Below, in pieces: positions 1-6,966 of a stretch of DNA of 18,324 bases. This DNA is from Kiloniellaceae bacterium (GTDB lineage: Bacteria > Pseudomonadota > Alphaproteobacteria > Kiloniellales > Kiloniellaceae): the NCBI GenBank assembly GCA_028280915.1, contig JANQKX010000215.1, positions 1-18,324 of the forward strand, given 5' to 3'. The stretch's first letter is position 1; every line of letters begins with the position of its first letter. The notes beneath the pieces were generated by a model that saw only the letters and a program-made list of their open reading frames with translations, was not told the DNA's origin and did not search any database. Both the position numbers and the translations under genes were made by a program.

Positions 1-1766
1 GGGGCGGCTTTCAAGGGGCCGCCCCCTTCGCCCGGCCAGGCGGACCAATCGAGCTCGGTCTTGAAGGGCGCCACGCGATAGTCCGGTCCGAAGCGGAAGA
101 GGCGCCGATCATCCATTTTCGGCGGATCCACGATTTTACCGGGATTGAAGCGCCCATGGGGATCGATGCGCTGCTTCACCTCCCGGAACAGGCCGACCAT
201 TTCTTGGCCGAACATCTGTTCGTGAAACTCAGAGCGCACGATGCCGTCGCCGTGTTCGCCGGAGTGGGAGCCCTTATAGTCGCGCACCATTTCAAAGGCT
301 TCCTCGGCGATGGCTCGCATGGCCTTCACGTCTTGGTCGAGGCGCAGGTTCAGCACCGGACGCACGTGCAGGCAGCCCACCGAGGCGTGGGCGTACCATG
401 TCCCCTTTGTGCCGTGTTTTTGGAAAATGGCGGTCAGATTGGCGGTATAATCGGCCAAATCTTTCAAGGCGACGGCGCAGTCTTCCACGAAGGAGATGGG
501 TTTGCGCTCGTCCTTCATGGACATCATGATGTTGGGACCTGCCTTGCGGACCTCGAAGATGGCGGATTGGAAGGACGGCGCCACCGCCTCGATCACGCCG
601 CCCCGCTTGGCGGTATCGTTGTTCCAGGCAAATCCCAGGTCGCCCATCATGTCACCCAGGGCTTTGAGCCGCCGCAGGTTCTCCTTCTGGTCCGCCTCGG
701 CAAACTCCACCAGCAAGAGGGCTTCCGGGTCTCCGCGCACAAACTGCTCGATGGTGGGGCGGTAGATATCGATGTCCCGGGCCAGGGCGATCATGGTGTC
801 GTCGATCAATTCCACGGCCGTGGGGTCAAGCGTCACCAGATGCTGGGCCGCGTCCATGGCGGCATAGAAGCTGGGGAAATGGCACACGCCCAGAACCTTG
901 TTCCGGGGCAGGGGGGACAGCTTCAATTCGATGGCGCTGGAATAGGCCAGCGTGCCTTCCGAGCCGATCAAGAGGTGGGCCATGTGATTTTTTTGCTCCA
1001 CCTTTGCCGGGTCTTGCGGCACGAGAGCATCGATGTTGTAGCCGCCCACCCGGCGCATGACCTTGGGGAAACGATCGGCGATCAAGGCTTCGTTGGCTTG
1101 CCCCAGCGCCAGGAGGTCGCGAAACAGGAGGTCCCTTTCGCCGGGATCGTTGGCCAGTCCGGCCGGTGGGACAATGTCATCGAAGCGCATTTCGGTGCCA
1201 TCGGCCAGGATGGCATCGATGGCCAAGACGTTATCGCGCATCAAACCATAGCGGATCGAGCGGCTGCCGCAGGAGTTATTGGCGGTCATGCCGCCGATGG
1301 TGGCCCGGGACGCGGTGGAGACGTCGACGGGGAACCACAGGCCGTGGGGCTTGAGCGCCCGGTTCAATTCGTCCAGGACGATGCCCGGCTCCACCACGCA
1401 GCGCCGGTTCACCACATCCAGCTCGATGATACGGTTCAGGTGCTTGGTGTTGTCGATCACAATGGCTTCGTTGACGGTCTGACCGCATTGGGAGGTGCCG
1501 CCGCCCCGAGGCAGCAGGGGCGCCCCGTGCCGGCCCGCGGCCTCGATGGTCCGCCGCACGTCGTCCAGGTCGCGGGGCACCACCACCCCAAGGGGCATCA
1601 TTTGATAGATCGAGGCATCGGTCGCATAGCGCCCACGGGAGGGGGCGTCAAACAGGACATCTCCCTGGATGCGCGCGGCGAGATCGCGCGCGATGCCCGG
1701 AGCACCCTTGGCCTGAGCACCCTTGGCCAGACCACCTTTGGATTCCCGTGTGATAACCCCGCTCAT
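1..1766 (-). CDS. FAD-linked 2-hydroxyacid dehydrogenase (GlcD/D-2-hydroxyglutarate dehydrogenase type), cut by left edge
   Basis: The frame is open from the ATG at 1766 down to base 1 with no stop, giving 588 residues of a longer protein. It is preceded by AAGGA at suitable spacing. The FAD-binding loop PRGGGTSQCGQ lies at about residues 86-96, followed by the PCMH-type stretch with TIGGMTANNSCGS. The C-terminal FAD-oxidase part has SGEHGDG and RIDPHGRFNPGKI. Family knowledge: these flavoproteins oxidise 2-hydroxyacids such as glycolate, D-lactate or D-2-hydroxyglutarate to 2-oxoacids. GlcD proteins end near 500 residues, but this one continues past 588. The terminal sequence (about KTELDWSAWPGEGGGPLKAA) resembles the linker before the GlpC-like Fe-S domain of fused YdiJ-type proteins, so that domain probably lies beyond the window. 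It diverges from the aminotransferase operon. The first 25 residues carry a five-residue repeat. The substrate cannot be told. Confidence 0.88.
   Translation of the reverse strand, partial: MSGVITRESKGGLAKGAQAKGAPGIARDLAARIQGDVLFDAPSRGRYATDASIYQMMPLGVVVPRDLDDVRRTIEAAGRHGAPLLPRGGGTSQCGQTVNEAIVIDNTKHLNRIIELDVVNRRCVVEPGIVLDELNRALKPHGLWFPVDVSTASRATIGGMTANNSCGSRSIRYGLMRDNVLAIDAILADGTEMRFDDIVPPAGLANDPGERDLLFRDLLALGQANEALIADRFPKVMRRVGGYNIDALVPQDPAKVEQKNHMAHLLIGSEGTLAYSSAIELKLSPLPRNKVLGVCHFPSFYAAMDAAQHLVTLDPTAVELIDDTMIALARDIDIYRPTIEQFVRGDPEALLLVEFAEADQKENLRRLKALGDMMGDLGFAWNNDTAKRGGVIEAVAPSFQSAIFEVRKAGPNIMMSMKDERKPISFVEDCAVALKDLADYTANLTAIFQKHGTKGTWYAHASVGCLHVRPVLNLRLDQDVKAMRAIAEEAFEMVRDYKGSHSGEHGDGIVRSEFHEQMFGQEMVGLFREVKQRIDPHGRFNPGKIVDPPKMDDRRLFRFGPDYRVAPFKTELDWSAWPGEGGGPLKAA
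1700..1744 (-). repeat. Three-unit 15-bp tandem repeat inside the dehydrogenase N-terminus
   Basis: The units are 1700-1714, 1715-1729 and 1730-1744. The first two differ only at the last base, and the third is diverged. Each 15-bp unit encodes five residues, together SKGGL-AKGAQ-AKGAP in the N-terminal tail of the FAD dehydrogenase. The length keeps the frame. The tail precedes the recognisable FAD domain and is probably a flexible extension made by local duplication. Confidence 0.7.
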
Positions 1767-1774
1767 GATTGTCC

Positions 1775-1803
1775 TTGACGTAATTTTGAATTCATAATTA
1801 AAT
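1775..1803 (+). promoter_or_regulatory. Candidate sigma-70 promoter for the aminotransferase-TRAP operon
   Basis: TTGACG (1775-1780) is separated by 17 bases from TTAAAT (1798-1803) in an unusually AT-rich stretch between the divergent dehydrogenase and aminotransferase genes. The -35 matches consensus at 5 of 6 positions and the -10 at 4 of 6. It points toward the aminotransferase start at 1942, leaving a long leader. The same AT-rich block could also hold the leftward promoter. This is prediction by eye only. Confidence 0.35.
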
Positions 1804-1811
1804 ATTACATT

Positions 1812-1823
1812 ATCAGTGCTGAT
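1812..1823. promoter_or_regulatory. Short palindrome, possible operator
   Basis: ATCAG and CTGAT flank a 2-base centre, directly downstream of the candidate promoter in the divergent intergenic region (1767-1941). Its position suits a repressor or activator site, but a 5+5 bp dyad can arise by chance and no cognate regulator lies next to it. Confidence 0.25.
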
Positions 1824-1941
1824 GGGGACAAGCCCGTTGCGGCAAGTCTCTTCCCGAATAGCTAAGAGGGTGGTGATTGACCTTCAAGGCGACGGATCGG
1901 GTCGGCGAAAACGACAAAAGAGCCTTGTTCAAGGGGGGTAA

Positions 1942-3138
1942 ATGCGACAGGCGGGGCGCCATTTCCTGCAAATTCCAGGGCCATCCAACGTGCCCGACCG
2001 CATCTTGCGGGCCATGGACTTTCCGGTGATGGACCACCGGGGGCCGGCTTTCGGCGCGCTCGGCAATAAGGTGCTGTCGGGGCTGAGGGGCGTTTTTAAC
2101 ACCTCCGGTCCGGTGATCATTTTCCCCGCGTCGGGCACCGGTGCCTGGGAAGCGGCCTTGGTCAATACCCTGTCCCCCGGTGATCGGGTGGTCATGGTGG
2201 AAACGGGTCATTTCGCCAGCCTGTGGCTGAAGCTGGCCAAGCGACTGGGCCTGGATGCCCAGGTCTTGGAGACCGACTGGCGCCGGGGCGCCGTTCCCGA
2301 GGTTATCGAAGAAGCCTTGCGCAACGATCCGGAGCATAAGATCAAGGCGCTCTGCGTGGTTCACAATGAAACCTCCACCGGCGCCACCTCGCGCATTGGC
2401 GAGGTGCGCGCGGCCATGGCGGCGGCGGGGCATCCCGCCCTGTTGCTGGTGGATTCCATCTCCGGCCTGGGCTCGGCGGAATTCCGCATGGACGACTGGG
2501 GCGTGGACGTGGCCATCGCTGGGTCGCAAAAGGGTCTGATGCTGCCCCCCGGCTTGTCCTTCAACGCGGTCGGCGACAAGGCCATCAAGGCTTCGGCGGA
2601 AGCCCGCCTGCCCAAGTCCTATTGGGCCTGGGACGAGATGCTCAAGAGCAACCAAACCGGCTATTTTCCCTACACGCCGGCGACCAATCTGTTGTACGGG
2701 CTGGCCGAGGCGCTGGACATGATGGCCGAGGAAGGTCTGGAAAACGTTTACCGCCGTCATGCCCGCCATGGTGAGGCGACGCGCCGGGCGGTGCAGGCCT
2801 GGGGCTTGGAGACCCAATGCCAGGAAGGGCGGGACCATTCCTGCGTCTTGACCGCGGTGCGCCTGCCCGAGGGGCACGACGCGGATGCCTTTCGGGCCCA
2901 GGTGCTGAAACACTTCGACATGTCGTTGGGCAACGGCCTTTCCAAAATCGCCGGGCGGGTGTTCCGTATCGGCCACTTGGGGGATTTCAACGATTTGATG
3001 CTGATGGGCACCCTTTCCGGGGTGGAGATGGGCTTGGCGCTCGCCGAAGTGCCCCACCAAGGGGGCGGGGTGGCCCGTGCCATGGACTATTTGAAACAGA
3101 TGGCGGCCGAGTCAACACTGGCCAAGGCCGCACAGTGA
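1942..3138 (+). CDS. Class V PLP aminotransferase, serine/alanine-glyoxylate aminotransferase family
   Basis: This is a cytosolic PLP enzyme of 398 residues, the normal length for the family. The ATG at 1942 has a strong AAGGGGGG Shine-Dalgarno sequence. Visible features are the N-terminal IPGPSNVPDRI and DHRGPAFG, FPASGTGAWE (about 61-70), HNETSTG (141-147), D171 in DSISGLG for the PLP ring nitrogen, Schiff-base K197 in GSQKGLMLPPGL, YFPYTP (241-246), and R342 in FRIGHLGD for the substrate carboxylate. It resembles methylotroph serine-glyoxylate aminotransferase closely. Members move amino groups from serine, alanine or aspartate (as in BhcA) to glyoxylate, making glycine. It is first in a rightward set with TRAP, crotonase and CoA-transferase genes, and divergent from a 2-hydroxyacid dehydrogenase that could supply a 2-oxoacid such as glyoxylate. 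The amino donor cannot be fixed from sequence. No other serine-cycle or beta-hydroxyaspartate-cycle gene is in the window. Confidence 0.9.
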   Translation: MRQAGRHFLQIPGPSNVPDRILRAMDFPVMDHRGPAFGALGNKVLSGLRGVFNTSGPVIIFPASGTGAWEAALVNTLSPGDRVVMVETGHFASLWLKLAKRLGLDAQVLETDWRRGAVPEVIEEALRNDPEHKIKALCVVHNETSTGATSRIGEVRAAMAAAGHPALLLVDSISGLGSAEFRMDDWGVDVAIAGSQKGLMLPPGLSFNAVGDKAIKASAEARLPKSYWAWDEMLKSNQTGYFPYTPATNLLYGLAEALDMMAEEGLENVYRRHARHGEATRRAVQAWGLETQCQEGRDHSCVLTAVRLPEGHDADAFRAQVLKHFDMSLGNGLSKIAGRVFRIGHLGDFNDLMLMGTLSGVEMGLALAEVPHQGGGVARAMDYLKQMAAESTLAKAAQ

Positions 3139-3139
3139 G

Positions 3140-3175
3140 GGCTTGGCTGCGGCAAGTAAAAGGAAAGCCAAAGCC
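3140..3175 (+). other. Weak hairpin between aminotransferase and dctP
   Basis: GGCTTGGCT (3140-3148) can pair with AGCCAAAGCC (3166-3175) with one bulged A and a 17-base loop. No T-tract follows, so it is not a classical terminator. It could be an mRNA-processing or stabilising element upstream of the highly expressed binding-protein gene, or chance. Confidence 0.25.
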
Positions 3176-3213
3176 TTAGCGTGACAAGGTGCAGAACCAT
3201 TTGGGAGGAAAAC

Positions 3214-4227
3214 ATGAAAAACATGATTAAAGCCACAGTGATTTCAGCGGCGGTCACGGCCTTTGCCGTGGGCGCGCTGGCCGGTTCAGCCTGGACGAAC
3301 GGGGCCAAGGCGGACGATCCGATCATTTTGAAGTTTGGCCATGTGGGCCAGCCCGGGTCCCTCTTCGCCGCCTCGGTGGAGGAATTCGCCGCGCGGGCCA
3401 ACGAAAAGCTGGGCGACAAGGCCGAGGTTCAAGTTTTCGGGGCGTCCCAGCTGGGCAAGGATAAGGAACTGTTGCAAAAGCTCAAACTGGGCCAGGTGAC
3501 CTTCGCCTTGCCGTCCTCGGTGATGTCGTCGGTCGCCGATGAGTTCGGCATTTTCGAAATGCCCTACATCATCAAGGACCGGGAGCACATGAAAAAGGTC
3601 CAGGATGCGATCGGCGAGGACGTGCTGCAAAAGGCCGCCAATGACAACGGCTATCAGATCCTGTCCTATTGGGAAAACGGCTTCCGCAACATCACCAACA
3701 ACACCCGGCCGATCAATACGCCCGCCGATCTGGAAGGCATCAAGCTGCGCACGCCCAAGGGCGAATGGCGGGTGAAGATGTTCAAGCTCTACGGCGCCAA
3801 CCCCACCCCCATGGCCTTCTCCGAAGTGTTTACGGCGCTGAAGACCGGGGTCATCGACGGGCAGGAAAATCCCTATGCCCAGATTTGGAGCGCCAAGTTT
3901 CAGGAAGTGCAGGACTACCTCTCGGTCACCGGGCACGTTTACACCCCGGCCTATGTTCTGGTGTCCCAGGATCATTTCGCCGATCTGCCGGAAGACGTTC
4001 AGCAAATCCTGATCGAAACCGCTCAGGAAACCCAAGCCTTTGTCTATGACACGGCGGCCCAGATGGAGACCGATCTCCTGAGCAAGCTGGAAGCCGGCGG
4101 CATTGCCGTGAACACGGCGGACAAGGATGCCTTCATCTCCGCCTCACAGCCCATCTATGAAGACTTCGCTTCTTCCGTCGAGGGCGGGGGAGAGTTGATC
4201 GAAACCGTTCAAGGTCTGGCCAACTAA
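3214..4227 (+). CDS. TRAP transporter periplasmic solute-binding protein (DctP family)
   Basis: The protein has 337 residues from the ATG at 3214, which has GGGAGGA just upstream; an in-frame GTG at 3181 lacks a site and would bury the signal peptide. Residues 1-33 form a Sec signal ending AKA before DD. The mature protein has the DctP pattern: FGHVGQPGS near the start, GASQLGKDKELLQKLKLGQ (77-95), NGFRNIT with R158, LEGIKLRTP with R179 (the conserved arginine that binds the ligand carboxylate in this family), and AFSEVFTALKTGVIDGQENP (201-220). The family binds organic acids, including sialate, C4-dicarboxylates, 2-oxoacids and aromatic acids, in the periplasm and delivers them to DctQM. Ligand identity cannot be inferred with confidence. 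A strong hairpin follows the stop, and the membrane genes come next. Confidence 0.93.
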   Translation: MKNMIKATVISAAVTAFAVGALAGSAWTNGAKADDPIILKFGHVGQPGSLFAASVEEFAARANEKLGDKAEVQVFGASQLGKDKELLQKLKLGQVTFALPSSVMSSVADEFGIFEMPYIIKDREHMKKVQDAIGEDVLQKAANDNGYQILSYWENGFRNITNNTRPINTPADLEGIKLRTPKGEWRVKMFKLYGANPTPMAFSEVFTALKTGVIDGQENPYAQIWSAKFQEVQDYLSVTGHVYTPAYVLVSQDHFADLPEDVQQILIETAQETQAFVYDTAAQMETDLLSKLEAGGIAVNTADKDAFISASQPIYEDFASSVEGGGELIETVQGLAN

Positions 4228-4260
4228 AAACATAAAGGCTTGACCAGTCGTTGACCTGAC

Positions 4261-4304
4261 CTCGCCTTGCCCGGAAACACTAAGCTGGGCAAGGCGAGAT
4301 TTTT
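4261..4304 (+). terminator. Strong hairpin with T-tract between dctP and dctQ (partial terminator)
   Basis: CTCGCCTTGCCC (4261-4272) and GGGCAAGGCGAG (4287-4298) are perfect 12-bp complementary arms around a 14-base loop, followed by A and five Ts (4300-4304). This has the form of an intrinsic terminator. Because dctQ and dctM lie immediately downstream without an obvious new promoter, leaky termination or 3'-end protection is likely, giving more DctP than membrane subunits. The hairpin is read directly; the effect is inference. Confidence 0.8.
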
Positions 4305-4333
4305 CTGGTCAATCACGATTTACCGGACACCCC

Positions 4334-4867
4334 ATGCTGGACCGTTTAAGCAGTACTATCGCGCATCTTTTGGAGTGGATCTTGATCCTCCTGATGGTGC
4401 TCTTGACCGTGATCGTCATTCTGGCGGTGATCTACCGCAAGTTGGACGCCTCTCTTTCCTGGTACGACGAAGTGGCCTCGGTCACCTTGGCCTGGATTAC
4501 CTACTATGGCGGTGCCTTGGCGGCGTTGAAGCGGAAGCATATCGGCTTTGACACCCTCTTGCTGGCCATCCCCATGCCGCTGCGCATGGTGGCGACCGCT
4601 TTTGCCGAAATTTGCGTCCTGGCGTTTTTCGTCCTGCTGGCCTGGGCCGGTTGGCGGGTGCTTTTGGTGCTGGAAGGGGATTCCTTGGTGAGCCTGACCT
4701 GGGTGCCGGTACAGTTCACCCAGTCGGTGATCCCCGTCGGCGCCGCCCTCTTTATTTTATGCGAGCTTTTGTCCCTGCCCAGTTATTGGCGCGCCGTCTC
4801 GCGGGGCAAGTCCCTGGAGCACATGGAAATTGAAGCCGAAATCGCCGCGGAGATGAAAAAGCGATGA
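4334..4867 (+). CDS. TRAP transporter small membrane subunit (DctQ family)
   Basis: The product has 177 residues, a usual size, with four hydrophobic segments at about 12-33, 46-64, 80-108 and 125-147. It has the family's conserved first-loop pattern YDEVASVTLAWITYYGGALAALKRKHIGFD. DctQ proteins pair with DctM to form the sodium-driven membrane part that receives ligand from DctP. The stop overlaps the dctM start in ATGA (4864-4867), indicating translational coupling. The ATG at 4334 has no good Shine-Dalgarno sequence and lies 30 bases past the T-tract of the preceding hairpin, both consistent with lower expression than DctP. The charged C-terminus (EIEAEIAAEMKKR) is cytoplasmic by prediction. 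Confidence 0.92.
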   Translation: MLDRLSSTIAHLLEWILILLMVLLTVIVILAVIYRKLDASLSWYDEVASVTLAWITYYGGALAALKRKHIGFDTLLLAIPMPLRMVATAFAEICVLAFFVLLAWAGWRVLLVLEGDSLVSLTWVPVQFTQSVIPVGAALFILCELLSLPSYWRAVSRGKSLEHMEIEAEIAAEMKKR

Positions 4868-6144
4868 CCGTATTGATCGTCTTTCTGGCGCTTTTGCTGC
4901 TGATTTGCCTCAATGTGCCCATCGCCGTGGCCTTGGCCATTTCGGCGGTGCTCGGATTGCTCATGACCGAGGGCGTGAATTCCTTGGTGACAGTCGCCTT
5001 GGACATGTACGACGGCTCCACCAAGTTTTCCTTGATCGCCATCCCCATGTTCGTCCTTGCCGGCGCCATCATGAACGCCGGCGGTATCACCGATCGTCTG
5101 ATCAACTTCATCGCGGCGATCATGGGGTTCGTGCGCGGTGGCCTGGCCATGGTCAATATCGGCGTGTCCCTGTTTTTCGCCGAGATCTCCGGATCGGCGG
5201 TCGCCGATGTGGCGGCCATCGGCTCGATCATGATCCCGCAGATGAAACGGCGGGGTTATTCCGGGCCCCTGGCGGCCTCGGTTACCTCCTCCTCCGCATC
5301 CCTGGCGATTATCATTCCGCCGTCCATTCCCATGATCGTCTACGCGGTATCCGCCAATACCTCGGTGGAGCAGCTGTTCGTAGCCGGGCTGATCCCGGGT
5401 CTTCTGGGCGCGGCGGGGTTGATGGGCGTCGCCTATGCTTTTGCCGTGCGTTACAACCTGCCGGTGGAGCAGGCCTTTAACATCAAAGAGGTCAAGCGGA
5501 CTTTTATCGAAGCCCTGCCCACCTTTGCCCTGCCGGTCATCATCCTGGGCGGCATCTTCGGCGGCTACGTGACCGCCACGGAAGCGGCTGGCTTGGCGGT
5601 GCTGGCGGCCTTTTTGATCGGCCTGTGGTACCGTGAAATCAACCTGAAACGCCTGCGCGCCACCATGCTGGATGGGGGTATGCAGACCGCGGTGGTGATG
5701 CTGCTGGTGGCCGCCTCGGTCCTGATGGGCGGCTTCTTGACCCGGGCGCAGCTGCCCCAGGAACTGGCCCAGCAGCTGCTGTCGGTCACCGACAACAAAT
5801 ACCTGATCCTGCTGATCTTGAACTTCTTCTTTTTGGTCGTCGGGTTTTTCCTGCACTCGGTGGCGGCGATCATCCTGGTCATTCCGATCGTCATTCCCCT
5901 GATCCAGCAAGTGGGCATCGATCCGGTTCACTTCGGCCTGATCGTGACCTTGAACCTGGCCATCGGTCAGCAAACGCCGCCGGTCGCCTCGGTTCTGATC
6001 ACGGCCTGCTCCATCGCCAAGTCCAGTATCTGGGAGGTGTCCAAGGTCAACGTCTATTTTGTCGCGGTTCTGTTGACGGTGCTTATCATCTGTACTTATG
6101 TGCCCGTGGTCCCCATGTTCCTGGTCGAGCTGTTCTACCGCTAG
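4864..6144 (+). CDS. TRAP transporter large membrane subunit (DctM family)
   Basis: The protein has 426 residues, standard for DctM, and is very hydrophobic with roughly 11-13 membrane segments. Family signatures are LNVPIAVALAISA near the N-terminus, FAEISGSAVADVAAIGSIMIPQMKRRGY (about 101-128), SSSASLAIIIPPSIPMIVYAV (about 142-162), and GQQTPPVASVLITACSIAKSS in the C-terminal half. These repeated GS/PP-type re-entrant motifs form the sodium and substrate sites of the ion-transporter superfamily. It is coupled to dctQ by a 4-base overlap. It is followed after 12 bases by the crotonase gene, so transport and CoA chemistry are probably on one transcript. Confidence 0.95.
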   Translation: MTVLIVFLALLLLICLNVPIAVALAISAVLGLLMTEGVNSLVTVALDMYDGSTKFSLIAIPMFVLAGAIMNAGGITDRLINFIAAIMGFVRGGLAMVNIGVSLFFAEISGSAVADVAAIGSIMIPQMKRRGYSGPLAASVTSSSASLAIIIPPSIPMIVYAVSANTSVEQLFVAGLIPGLLGAAGLMGVAYAFAVRYNLPVEQAFNIKEVKRTFIEALPTFALPVIILGGIFGGYVTATEAAGLAVLAAFLIGLWYREINLKRLRATMLDGGMQTAVVMLLVAASVLMGGFLTRAQLPQELAQQLLSVTDNKYLILLILNFFFLVVGFFLHSVAAIILVIPIVIPLIQQVGIDPVHFGLIVTLNLAIGQQTPPVASVLITACSIAKSSIWEVSKVNVYFVAVLLTVLIICTYVPVVPMFLVELFYR

Positions 6145-6156
6145 GAGACACATCCC

Positions 6157-6966
6157 ATGACCGAATCCGCCCAAGAGTCCGCGGCGCCCGAGCCGGAAAT
6201 CCTGTTCCATCGGGAAGAGGCCGTGGGTGTCATCACCTTTAACCGGCCCAAGACACGCAATGCGTTGACCTTCGCGATGTATGAGGGCTTGGTGCGTTTG
6301 TGCGAGGAGGCCGTGCGCGGCGGAGAGGTCAAGGCCATTGTGGTAACGGGCGCAGGCGGTAAGGCCTTCGCGGCGGGCACGGACATTGCCCAGTTCCGGT
6401 CGTTCTCCGGCGCCGAGGATGCGCTGGCCTATGAGGCCCGCATCGATTCGGTCTTGGACGCGCTGGAGAGTTGCCCCCTGCCCACCATCGCGGCCATCAC
6501 CGGCGCCTGCACGGGCGGCGGGGCCGCCATTGCCGCCACCTGCGACCTGCGTATCGCGTCTTACGATTTGAAGTTCGGGCTGCCCATGGCCCGCACCCTG
6601 GGCAACTGCCTATCCATCGCGACCTTGGCCCGGCTGTCGGTCTTGATCGGATCGGCCCGCACCCGGGAACTGGTGCTGACCGCCCGCTTGGTGGAAGCGG
6701 AAGAGGCCCAGGCCATCTCCCTGATCACCGAGCTGGTGGAAGATTCCTATTCGGTCTTGCCCCGGGCCATCGAGTTGGCCCACACCATCGCCGGGCACGC
6801 CCCGCTCACCGTGCAAGCGACCAAAACGGGCCTGCGCCGCCTGCGCCAATACCAAACCGGCGGCGATGACGCCGATCTTGTTTCTTTGTGTTACACCAGT
6901 GCCGACTTTCGCGAGGGGCTGGAAGCCTTCTTGGCCAAACGGCCCCCGGTATGGCAGGGCAAATGA
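6157..6966 (+). CDS. Crotonase (enoyl-CoA hydratase/isomerase) superfamily protein lacking the usual catalytic glutamates
   Basis: The protein has 269 residues. AGGAG overlapping the dctM stop places the start at 6157. The crotonase fold is clear: VGVITFNRPKTRNAL (23-37), oxyanion-hole segment FAAGTDIAQF (71-80), second oxyanion segment ACTGGGAAIAATCDLRIAS (117-135) and FGLPMARTLG (140-149). Aligned by eye with rat mitochondrial enoyl-CoA hydratase, the two catalytic glutamates (E144 and E164) are A124 and M144 here. CoA-ester binding and enolate stabilisation should remain, but ordinary water addition across a 2-enoyl-CoA is doubtful. Isomerase, decarboxylase, hydrolase or other crotonase chemistry is possible. 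The stop overlaps the CoA-transferase start in ATGA, so the two proteins probably act in sequence on the same CoA ester. Confidence 0.88.
   Translation: MTESAQESAAPEPEILFHREEAVGVITFNRPKTRNALTFAMYEGLVRLCEEAVRGGEVKAIVVTGAGGKAFAAGTDIAQFRSFSGAEDALAYEARIDSVLDALESCPLPTIAAITGACTGGGAAIAATCDLRIASYDLKFGLPMARTLGNCLSIATLARLSVLIGSARTRELVLTARLVEAEEAQAISLITELVEDSYSVLPRAIELAHTIAGHAPLTVQATKTGLRRLRQYQTGGDDADLVSLCYTSADFREGLEAFLAKRPPVWQGK

Noticed and set aside
156..1778. A 540-codon open frame on the plus strand
   Set aside because: It is antisense to the FAD-linked dehydrogenase, which has clear family motifs. The plus-strand product is His/Gly/Gln-rich with no recognisable domain, a typical artefact of GC-rich coding DNA.
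4783..6210. A 475-codon open frame antisense to dctM
   Set aside because: The product is a low-complexity string rich in Asp, His, Gln and Arg opposite a well-supported DctM gene, so it is a shadow frame.
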